The notes below the pieces were generated by a model. It did no database searches and was not told where the DNA came from. It saw nothing but the letters and a program-made list of their open reading frames with translations. A program made the translations under genes and the position numbers. Of a DNA stretch of 34,938 nt, positions 7,524-15,121 are shown one piece after another. Each line of letters opens with the position of its first letter. Positions within the stretch are counted from its first letter, which is position 1. This DNA is from a bacterium (GTDB lineage Bacteria > Auribacterota > UBA3054). The stretch is from the NCBI GenBank assembly GCA_017554565.1, contig JAFZID010000148.1, positions 1-34,938 on the forward strand, in the 5' to 3' direction.

Positions 7524-9146
7524 TCACGGCAGCAATGCGATGCGGAAGCCGCGGAAGTTGTTGTAAGTGTAGGTGGAGGCTCCGCCTCTGCTATATGAGC
7601 AGCAGCTGCTGTCGAACCAGGATCCGCCTCTTATTGCGCGGCCGGAGCCCGTTTCAGGACCCACGGGATCTACCGTGGATTCTGACGAACCGTTCCGGTT
7701 GATACACCACTCCCAGACGTTTCCGTGCATATCGTAGAGGCCCCAGTTGTTCCCGCGGTACGAACCAACGACTGTGTGTTCGAAATATCCGCCTTTCCAG
7801 TCGTCCCTGTTGCCGAGATAGCGGCCAACTTCTTTCAAATTGTCATCCGTGCCGTTGTTATAGGCGGTGGTCGTGCCCGCCCTGCAGGCATACTCCCACT
7901 GGGCTTCCGTCGGCAGGTCGAAGATGTTGCCGGCCTTTTTCCTGAGCAGTCCCACAAAACTGTTTTCGTCAACATCATAGTTGGCGGGGAAGGCGGCGCC
8001 ATTTTCAGTCCCGCGCAGCATGTCGTAGGGAACGCTTTCAACGGGCCTTGTGGGGCCGACTAATTCGGAAGGATTGCCGCCCGCAATGTTCTGGCATTGC
8101 TTCTGCGTCATTTCAAATATGCCGATATAAAAAGCTTTCGTCAGCGTGACTTGCACTTTTTCTTCTCCTCCCATGCCGAAGGTCCCGGGCTCTATTCTTC
8201 TGAGCCAGAGTTCGTCCGTCTTGCACTTTTCGTCGCTGATATCGGGAGCGTTTGCGGAGATGCGCATCTTGCCGCTTGCCGTGTCAAGCACAAGATAATC
8301 GGCAAAACTGGTCACGTCGTCGGATTCCACCCTCAGCTCCACGTCGTCCATCTGATCGACGTATTCGGGATCGGGGATCCAGGTCAGCTTGTGGGTCCCG
8401 TTTCCGGCCACTATTCCGCTGGCGCCGTCGTATTCAAGTTTTCCCATTTCTTCCAGCAATTTTTCCGAACCGTCTTTCAGTTTGCCGTAGAACGCGGCCT
8501 GGAAGATCGGCAGGGTGCTTTCCGTCGAGGGCGTCAGTTCATATTCGAAGACCCTTTTATAAGAGGGCTTAGGAGTAAACGGGCTCAGGACCAGCGCAAT
8601 GCGGAAGCCTTCGAAGAAAGAAGCGTTATCAGGCTTGCGGAAGTCACGGGCGGCGGAGCGGCATCTGCCGGCTCTCCGGGATGCGGCGGCCCAAGGTCCG
8701 CTCTTTATGGTGCGGTGCATGCTCCATCTCGCTCCCAAGGGCTCTGTCGTCGCTTCGCTTCCAAGGTCGGCCTGGTAGAGATCAAGGACCCATTCGTTCA
8801 CATTGCCGTGCATATCGTAGAGACCCCAGTTGTTCGGCATGTAGCAGCCGACTATGGTATGGTCTTTAAACCCGCCTTTCCCGTCTTCGCGGTCATAATG
8901 ATAGCGGCCGACTTCATCCATGACGGAGGATTCGTCTTCGTGGGTCAGATCTTTCCCGCTGTTCAGGGCCGTGGTCGTTCCCGCCCTGCAGGCGAATTCC
9001 CACTGCGCCTCGGTGGGCAGATCGAAAGTCAGGCCGGTCTTGGCGCGAAGTTTGCCGAAGAAGGAGTCTTCGTCCACCTCATAGCTGTCGGGCCAGGACG
9101 CGCCAAGATTTTCTCCGCGGAGCATGTTGTAGGTTACGTATTCCAC
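7524..9146 (-). CDS. Downstream part of interrupted SUMF1-type gene (rest of domain 1 plus domain 2)
   Basis: 540 aa from the first ATG, but that ATG lies inside a SUMF1 domain (YVTYNMLRG), so it is probably not a genuine start; the frame is open back to the in-frame TAA at 9204-9206. It holds most of a first formylglycine-generating-enzyme-like domain and a complete second one. Both contain DLPTEAQWE(F/Y)ACRAGTTTA and NNWGLYDMHGNV. An all-beta linker of roughly 100 residues separates them. The second domain has GGSWFDSSCCSYSRGG where the true enzyme has two catalytic cysteines; the first position is aspartate, so sulfatase-activating chemistry is unlikely. Unless the TAA is read through or is a sequencing error, this piece is a non-translated remnant. 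Confidence 0.75.
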   Translation of the reverse strand: MEYVTYNMLRGENLGASWPDSYEVDEDSFFGKLRAKTGLTFDLPTEAQWEFACRAGTTTALNSGKDLTHEDESSVMDEVGRYHYDREDGKGGFKDHTIVGCYMPNNWGLYDMHGNVNEWVLDLYQADLGSEATTEPLGARWSMHRTIKSGPWAAASRRAGRCRSAARDFRKPDNASFFEGFRIALVLSPFTPKPSYKRVFEYELTPSTESTLPIFQAAFYGKLKDGSEKLLEEMGKLEYDGASGIVAGNGTHKLTWIPDPEYVDQMDDVELRVESDDVTSFADYLVLDTASGKMRISANAPDISDEKCKTDELWLRRIEPGTFGMGGEEKVQVTLTKAFYIGIFEMTQKQCQNIAGGNPSELVGPTRPVESVPYDMLRGTENGAAFPANYDVDENSFVGLLRKKAGNIFDLPTEAQWEYACRAGTTTAYNNGTDDNLKEVGRYLGNRDDWKGGYFEHTVVGSYRGNNWGLYDMHGNVWEWCINRNGSSESTVDPVGPETGSGRAIRGGSWFDSSCCSYSRGGASTYTYNNFRGFRIALLP

Positions 9147-9203
9147 CGGGCGGGTATCGCCTGTATAGATCGAGGGATTCGACCCTGTGACGAGCTCGTA
9201 CTG

Positions 9204-9206
9204 TTA
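9204..9206 (-). other. In-frame TAA splitting the SUMF1-type gene
   Basis: The two reading frames either side are in exactly the same phase. The protein reads FETTQ, stop, QYELVTGSNPS. The paralogous second domain of the same gene has FEMTQKQCQNIAGGNPS, so the stop occupies a position normally held by lysine. AAA to TAA is a single base change. No frameshift or deletion is needed. Confidence 0.85.
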
Positions 9207-10268
9207 CTGCGTCGTTTCGAAGACGCCGATGTAGTAACCGTTCGTCAGAGTCACTTCATGCGCTGTTTCGTTTACATCCCTGCCAACTTCGGATTCAACG
9301 CTTCCCATGGTGAAGGTTCCCGGATCGATCTTGCGCAAAACAAGCTTCGTGGTCTTGTACTCTTCTGTCCAGCCGCCTTCGGGAACGCTGTCCAGGTAGG
9401 TGACAGGGTATGAGGCGGCAGTCGGTCCGCCGGACAGGTCGATGACCGCATATCCTTCGCCAAACGTCGATTCCTCAGCTACGATCTTCACTCTCAAATT
9501 ACTTTTTGTGAAGTAGAACTGCTCGCCGGGCGTCCAGATGATCTTGTGTTCACCGGTTCCGGTCACGGTTCCGGCGGCGCCGTCTCCTAACAGAGCGCCT
9601 TTTTCAGAGAGGTCGAAGACCGTTTCCCCTTGGTCAACGGAACCGTAAAACTGCACGTTGAAAGAGGCGTCGGCGTTTTCAGACTGGAGGCCATAGGTAA
9701 TGACGACGCTTCTGGAGAAGGGCCATATCTGCAAGCCCCTGATGTAGCTTACGCAGTTGGCCTGCGCGCTGAGAGAAGTAAGGGAAACAACGGCGATCAA
9801 CGCAAGCAGGCTCTTTGTGCGCTTTCTTAAGAAAAGCGCTCCCACAAAAGCGATGAGCAGCAAAACTGCCGGCTCCGGAACGAGCGTCACTTTTCTGGAG
9901 AGGACCTGCGTTCCCAGTTCGGTCGAGATCGTTTCTTTCAGAAGATACGTGTCATCCAGGGGAAAATCCTTGTACGTATCGGAGCCATAATCCCAGCGAA
10001 TGCTGCCTTCCAAAGGAATGCACATGTAATCGCCGAAAAGGAGAGCGTTGATTCCGGAATCAGACGTGTCTTCCGTCGTGATCTCAAGAGACTGCGGTTC
10101 GCCCGGCACCAGATACGTGCTGTAGCAGATGTCGTCCGTGGTCCTCAGGACGATGGGCTTATCCGTGATCTCGCTTCCGTCGAAGCGGAAATCAGAAGAC
10201 CACAGTTCGTCGCAGAAAGCGGACGCACAGAAAATGGCCGCAATGCCGAATAGAATGACTTTTTTCAT
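9204..10268 (-). CDS. Upstream part of interrupted SUMF1-type gene: PEP-CTERM segment fused to SUMF1 protein start
   Basis: 354 aa, ending in an in-frame TAA (9204-9206) inside a SUMF1 domain. Residues 1-19 are a signal peptide (MKKVILFGIAAIFCASAFC). Residues 20-129 look like a short exported protein. Residues 130-153 form a complete PEP-CTERM signal: VPEP at 130-133, the hydrophobic stretch AVLLLIAFVGALFL, then RKRTK. Without a stop the frame runs into LLALIAVVSLTSLSAQA (154-170), which looks like a second signal peptide, then a beta-rich region and the start of SUMF1 domain 1 (RKIDPGTFTMGS). The frame continues after the TAA into the 7524-9146 piece, so the two are one 2745-base gene with a nonsense codon. 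The ATG lies 18 bases after the M16-GH36 stop, with AGAG as a weak ribosome site. Confidence 0.8.
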   Translation of the reverse strand: MKKVILFGIAAIFCASAFCDELWSSDFRFDGSEITDKPIVLRTTDDICYSTYLVPGEPQSLEITTEDTSDSGINALLFGDYMCIPLEGSIRWDYGSDTYKDFPLDDTYLLKETISTELGTQVLSRKVTLVPEPAVLLLIAFVGALFLRKRTKSLLALIAVVSLTSLSAQANCVSYIRGLQIWPFSRSVVITYGLQSENADASFNVQFYGSVDQGETVFDLSEKGALLGDGAAGTVTGTGEHKIIWTPGEQFYFTKSNLRVKIVAEESTFGEGYAVIDLSGGPTAASYPVTYLDSVPEGGWTEEYKTTKLVLRKIDPGTFTMGSVESEVGRDVNETAHEVTLTNGYYIGVFETTQ

Positions 10269-10286
10269 AGTGGTTCTCTATGTTGG

Positions 10287-13200
10287 TTATTTAATATTTA
10301 TTCTCCAGAGGAGGGAGGAACGTTTTTCGGGAAGTGCGGCTTTTACGCCCTCTCTGAGTTCTTCTCCTTTGCATTCCCATACTTTGCCGCTGTCCTCGTC
10401 CTTTAGCTGATAAGTCGCTTCAGGTTTGGCGAAGGGCAGTTTCAGAACGCAGGTGTCATCTTCGCACTCATCCTGGCGGAAAGCGAGGACGGCCGCCTTG
10501 CCTGTTTCCGGATCGTTGTAAGCGAAGGCCGTCCAGCCCTTGAGATCGTCTTCCGCGTGCCAGGGCGTCAGGACATAGTAGTCCTTGAGAAGAAGGTCGT
10601 TCAAGGAACGCCATTCCTTAAGGATGCTGCGCATAAGGTCGAGGTCAAGGTCGGGATTCTGGGTGACCTGGCCGCCTATGCCCCAGGCCGCGGGAAGGTA
10701 CGAGGCGCGGGAAATGTAAAAATCGGAGCCTTTGCCGGTGGGAGGATCAAGTTCGCCTTTGGTCTCTTTGTTGTTGCTTCCGTGGAATGGGATCCAATAA
10801 GGCAGCGTAGAGCTCATGGAAAGACGCAGTCCGGAAGTCGTCCTGTCGGCGTCGGAGCGCATGAAGGGAATGCCGCGGCGCATGGACTCTATGTCGTTGC
10901 GTCCCCCGCCGCTGGCGCAGGAATCGACGTAGGTGCAGCCGTTCCTGGTCCTCTGCCAATCGATGATGGCGTCCCAGAGCGCGTAGTGGCCCTGGATGAG
11001 GAAATTCTCGGTAAGGCCTTTGCGCGGGATGCCCAGTCTCTTGGCCTCCTCTTCGTCGTGGAATTTCCAGTTGGGGGCGTGGGAAAAATTGTTGTCCTCC
11101 CTGTAAATGTCGGCGCCCACTCTTTTCATGGTGCCCAAAACTCTGTTTTTCGTCCACTCGAAGCATTCCTTGTTGCCGAGGTCGTTGGTGGTCTGGCGGT
11201 TCTGCGCGCCGTCGTTTATCGCCCACTCGGGTTTGTAGCCGTAGTTTTGGACAAGGCCTTCCACGTTGGTGACTCGTTCCGGCTCAAACCACATGAGGTT
11301 CTTCATGCCCTTGTCGGTGCAGGCCTTGAAGTAATCCCTCAGCGTTTCATCGGGCCATTTGTATTTGTCAACTTCCCAGCTGCCGACGCTGGAATACCAG
11401 TAAAGGCCGGCGGTCTTGCCGTAGGGGTCGGTGTACCAGCCGGCGTCGAACCAGTGGACGTCGGCCACAAGGTCTTCCTGCGCCAGTTTGTCCAAGGTCC
11501 TCTGCCATGTGGTGTGATCTTCAGCGGAGGAGCCGTCCCACTGCTCGATGTGCTCTTTGCCGGCGTCGGGGTTGAAGCCGACCGCGGTGAAAGGCTTGAT
11601 AGGATCGCCTTCGGCGTTGGCTCTCGGCATGTTGCACTCGATGAACCAGCGGCGCCAATAGTTCCAGGCGGCGGTCTTGTCCCTGCCAACGTAGGGCAGA
11701 ATCACGACGAGACCGCTTCTGATCTTTTCACCGGGAAGCAAAGAGGCTTCGAGGTCGAGGTCGGATTCGAAAATTACATGCTCTCCGCCCTTGACGGCTT
11801 CAAAAGAGGCTTTGAAAGTGCCAGCCCAACCCAGGGCCATGAGATATCCGCCGTCGCCGATGACCAGGTCGTAATACGGGAAGGCGCCGTGCGTCGGGCG
11901 GCCGCTCTCGCTGGTGAAGTATATGCATTCTTTCAGGAGATCCCTTTCGTAAGGAGCGTGGTGGCTGCCCTGATCGCCGCCGATGCCTCTCAAAACGGGC
12001 TGGGAGCCCATGAATGAATTGTTCAGAGCCATTAAGTTCGCCAGGACTTTGGAAGGCTTATCTCCTTCGTTGGCGAAGTAGATCGTGTATTCCGTCTGCC
12101 GGTACTTGGCGTTGTATTTCGCTTTTATTTCGCCCGTGAGCTCCTCGTCGATCCTGACTTTCCTGCCGTAAACTTTTCCGTCTTTCGTGTCCTCAAGTTT
12201 TTCTTCGAGGACCGGGAAGGCGCCGAAGCCTTTGTAGGTCTTGCCGTCATAATCAAAGGAGAAAAATTCGCCCTCCGGCGAAGTGACGAGACCGAAGATA
12301 CTGTCCTCTTCCTCCGGTCCGACGACCACCGTCGTCATCTTTTCGGGGACGATGTATTTTTTAGCCAGTTCTTTAAATTCGGCAAGCGTCATGTTCTCGG
12401 TGATCTTCTGGCGCTTCACGAGATAATCTATGGGGTAGTCGAAGCGCAGCACGGCCTCCAGAAGGAGCCGGCGGTCGCTGACGGTCTCGCCGCGCCTGAC
12501 CAGGGACTTGGCGACGGTCGCTTTCGTATATTCGAGATCCTCTTCGGAAAGCTCCTCGGGATATTTCTTGACGAGGTCCTCTATTATCTGCAGCGCTTCT
12601 TCGGTGTGGACGGCGTCAACGGCGGTGGAGATGACGTAGGACCCGTAATCTTTTTCCGCGTCGAAATAAGAGCTGGCGCCGTAGGTGTAGGCTTTCTCTT
12701 CCCTCAAGACCAGATTGAGCCTCGAGCTGAAGCAGCCGCCCAGCATGAAGTTCATAAGATGAGCCTTGAAGAATTCCTCATCCTGGCAGCTCATGGCCGG
12801 CAGCCCCACTCTTATCTCGCTCTGCGCGGCGTCCTCGCTCTTCTTGAAGATCTTTCTGCCTGGGATGTATTTTTCCAGAGACGGCTTCCCGGCTTTCTGG
12901 ACTTTCGCTTTGGAATAGAATTCGATGATGCCCTTCGAGAGCTCCTTCAGTTCCTCAAGATCGATGTCCCCTACCGCCGCGATGGAAAGAGGCGAATTGG
13001 CGATCGTGTTTTTGTAATAATCGGAAACGTCTTTTTCGCTGAGCTTTTCAATGCTCTCAACCGTTCCGTTCAAAGGCATGGCGACCGGAACGCGGCCGTA
13101 AACGCTCTCATAGAAGAGATTGTCGGCCAAACATTCCGGATCGATGGCGTCCTGGCGCAGCTGATCCAGCTGTCTGGCTTTCAGGCGCGCAAAATCCTCC

Positions 13201-15044
13201 TTCCTGAAGGCCGGTTTGGTCAGAGCCTGCTCTATGAGCGGGAAAAGTTTCGGAACGTTGGCGGAAAGGGTCTGCACTCTCAGGAGAACGCTGTCGGCGG
13301 TCGCCCTGGAAGAGAGCGACACGCCCAGATCTCTCACAGCGCCGTCGAACTGCACGGCGTCGAGATCTTCCGTGCCTTCCAAAAGCATGTAGGAGCAGAG
13401 AGAGGTTATGCCGGAATTCTCAAGCGTTTCACCGGCCTGTCCGCCGTGGAGGATGAAGGTTATCTCCGCCATGGGGAGCGTTTCGTCTTTTTCCACCATA
13501 AGGCGGATGTTGTCGCCTATTTTTTCTTCCTGGACTTCCTGGACCTTTATTTCGGGCAGTTTCCCTTCAGGGGGTATATTTGAACGGTCGAAGCTGGAAG
13601 GCAGGTCTTTGACGGCCTGGTAGCCCTCGCCGGGCTGTCCGAAGGAACTTTCGTCAACCGTGGGCTCCTTGATCTCCGGGACGAGCGTCGAATCTTTCAT
13701 GGCGAGCTCGGCCTGGTCGGCGGGAAGGATCGTCAGCGTGAAGGAGGGCTTGCCCTTCACGTATGTTTCATAGACTCTTTTTATGTCGTCCATGGTCACG
13801 CTTTCCATCTGGTCGGCCATTTCGTTCAGCCTGTTCCAGCTGCCGGCGTATTCGTCGCTGTAGGCCAGCAAGAAGGCCTTGTCGATGCTCTTCTGGAGCT
13901 TGGCGTAGAATTCCCTCAGGCAGCGCGCCTTGTAGCGGTCGAGCTCCTTTTCGTAAGAGTCGAAATTGTCTTCAAAATCCTCAAGGGCCTCTCTGATCGC
14001 GGCGCTGGCGTCTTCAACCTTTACGCCGGGCAGAAGCCTGGCCGTGATGGTGAATTCTCCGTTAAGATCGCAGCCGTCGCTGTAAACGTCCGCGGAAGGA
14101 GCGAGCTTCTTTTCCACGAGATGACGGTAAACTGGCGACTCTTTGCCCGTGCCCAGAAGAGCGGCCAAGGCTTTCAGGGGAATGCTGTCCTCGGAAAACT
14201 CATGGGTTCCCGGGAAAACTACGGAAACGTCGGGAGCCCCCGCCAGCTTGTCGAGGTAATGGTAGTTCAGGTCTTTTTCAAGCTTGACGGGCCTGGGCTT
14301 CGGATCTTCCAAAGCCGTGCCGCCGGGAATGTCGCCGAAATATTTTTCCGCCAGGCGAAGAGCTTCCTCCCTGTCGAAGCGGCCGCACAGCACGAGCGTC
14401 GCGTTCCTGGGGATGTAGTACTTCTCGTGGAAAGCCTGGACATCCACAAGCTTGGCGTTCGTTAGGTCTCCCATGTCGCCTATCACGGTGTGTCCGCTGG
14501 GATGATCCGGACCGTACATCAGCTTGCTCTTTATCTCCCACCCGTAACCGTAAGGAACGTTCACCTCCGTCTGGCGCTTTTCGTTTATGACCACGCCCTG
14601 CTGGACCGCCAGGGCCTGGGGCGTCATAGTGGGAAGCAGATATCCCATGCGGTCGGCTTCCATCCACATGGCGGCCTCCATGCCGGAAATTGGGACGGTC
14701 TCATGATAGAAGGTGTGGTCCACGCTCGTCCAGCCGTTCATTGTGCCGCCCAAGCCCTGGATCATTTTCCAGGCCACTTTGGGCGGAACGTGCTGGGATT
14801 CCGAGAACATCAGGTGCTCGAAAAGATGCGCGAATCCGGTCTTGCCTTTTTCCTCCCTGTTGCAGCCGACATGGTAAAGCACGCCGACGGTTACCACGGG
14901 AGCGTATCCTTCCTGGCAAAGCAAAACGGTCAGACCGTTTCCTAAAGTGACTTTTTCGCAGCTCAATCGCATTTTTTCATCCTCGCACCCGACCGTTAAA
15001 GTGAGGGCCGTCAGGATAGGCAGGCAGTATCTTGAAAGCTTCAT
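10287..15044 (-). CDS. M16 metallopeptidase (double domain) fused to a GH36-like alpha-galactosidase
   Basis: 1585 aa. The N-terminus has a hydrophobic export signal (MKLSRYCLPILTALTLTVGC) with a weak lipobox-like Cys20. Residues about 30-470 are an active M16 domain with zinc motif H73-x-x-E76-H77 (FAHLFEHLMF) and the distal ligand E155 (VINEK). Residues about 510-910 are the second, inactive M16 domain, as is normal for 900-residue pitrilysin-like enzymes, ending with TTVVVGPEE. From about 915 to the end the sequence is a clan GH-D glycosidase: D1200 in HWFDAGWY, FEPERV near 1253, D1317 in YREDNN (nucleophile position), VDSCASGGGRND near 1373 and D1398 in RSDADRTT (acid/base position). The boundary falls exactly at the end of a full M16 protein and no signal peptide remains before the GH part. 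Both halves look intact. Such a fusion is not one I know. Confidence 0.88.
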   Translation of the reverse strand: MKLSRYCLPILTALTLTVGCEDEKMRLSCEKVTLGNGLTVLLCQEGYAPVVTVGVLYHVGCNREEKGKTGFAHLFEHLMFSESQHVPPKVAWKMIQGLGGTMNGWTSVDHTFYHETVPISGMEAAMWMEADRMGYLLPTMTPQALAVQQGVVINEKRQTEVNVPYGYGWEIKSKLMYGPDHPSGHTVIGDMGDLTNAKLVDVQAFHEKYYIPRNATLVLCGRFDREEALRLAEKYFGDIPGGTALEDPKPRPVKLEKDLNYHYLDKLAGAPDVSVVFPGTHEFSEDSIPLKALAALLGTGKESPVYRHLVEKKLAPSADVYSDGCDLNGEFTITARLLPGVKVEDASAAIREALEDFEDNFDSYEKELDRYKARCLREFYAKLQKSIDKAFLLAYSDEYAGSWNRLNEMADQMESVTMDDIKRVYETYVKGKPSFTLTILPADQAELAMKDSTLVPEIKEPTVDESSFGQPGEGYQAVKDLPSSFDRSNIPPEGKLPEIKVQEVQEEKIGDNIRLMVEKDETLPMAEITFILHGGQAGETLENSGITSLCSYMLLEGTEDLDAVQFDGAVRDLGVSLSSRATADSVLLRVQTLSANVPKLFPLIEQALTKPAFRKEDFARLKARQLDQLRQDAIDPECLADNLFYESVYGRVPVAMPLNGTVESIEKLSEKDVSDYYKNTIANSPLSIAAVGDIDLEELKELSKGIIEFYSKAKVQKAGKPSLEKYIPGRKIFKKSEDAAQSEIRVGLPAMSCQDEEFFKAHLMNFMLGGCFSSRLNLVLREEKAYTYGASSYFDAEKDYGSYVISTAVDAVHTEEALQIIEDLVKKYPEELSEEDLEYTKATVAKSLVRRGETVSDRRLLLEAVLRFDYPIDYLVKRQKITENMTLAEFKELAKKYIVPEKMTTVVVGPEEEDSIFGLVTSPEGEFFSFDYDGKTYKGFGAFPVLEEKLEDTKDGKVYGRKVRIDEELTGEIKAKYNAKYRQTEYTIYFANEGDKPSKVLANLMALNNSFMGSQPVLRGIGGDQGSHHAPYERDLLKECIYFTSESGRPTHGAFPYYDLVIGDGGYLMALGWAGTFKASFEAVKGGEHVIFESDLDLEASLLPGEKIRSGLVVILPYVGRDKTAAWNYWRRWFIECNMPRANAEGDPIKPFTAVGFNPDAGKEHIEQWDGSSAEDHTTWQRTLDKLAQEDLVADVHWFDAGWYTDPYGKTAGLYWYSSVGSWEVDKYKWPDETLRDYFKACTDKGMKNLMWFEPERVTNVEGLVQNYGYKPEWAINDGAQNRQTTNDLGNKECFEWTKNRVLGTMKRVGADIYREDNNFSHAPNWKFHDEEEAKRLGIPRKGLTENFLIQGHYALWDAIIDWQRTRNGCTYVDSCASGGGRNDIESMRRGIPFMRSDADRTTSGLRLSMSSTLPYWIPFHGSNNKETKGELDPPTGKGSDFYISRASYLPAAWGIGGQVTQNPDLDLDLMRSILKEWRSLNDLLLKDYYVLTPWHAEDDLKGWTAFAYNDPETGKAAVLAFRQDECEDDTCVLKLPFAKPEATYQLKDEDSGKVWECKGEELREGVKAALPEKRSSLLWRINIK

Positions 15045-15091
15045 TGTTAAGTTGTTTTTCAGTAAGTTTTATTAAGGTGATCCATTGTTAA

Positions 15092-15121
15092 ATTATAGTC
15101 ATTTCGTTTCCGCTTTCCCAA
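15092..15121 (-). promoter_or_regulatory. Candidate promoter for the M16-GH36 gene
   Basis: Read on the minus strand: TTGGGA (15121-15116), an 18-base spacer, then a perfect TATAAT (15097-15092), about 48 bases upstream of the start codon. It overlaps the 3' end of the GH32-like gene. The -35 matches the sigma70 consensus at four of six positions. Confidence 0.5.

Noticed and set aside
7524-9146. ATG at 9146 as an independent start
   Set aside because: It falls in the middle of a SUMF1 domain; homologous residues continue upstream to the in-frame TAA.
7524-10268. Genuine formylglycine-generating enzyme acting on sulfatases
   Set aside because: The catalytic cysteine pair is not preserved in either SUMF1 domain and no sulfatase gene is nearby.
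10557-12017. 486-aa open frame opposite the GH36-like region
   Set aside because: It is the antisense shadow of a clearly homologous protein and has a skewed Gly/Val/Ala composition without motifs. The same holds for the long antisense frames over 746-2011, 2042-2992, 3038-4135, 12606-13583 and 24572-25675.
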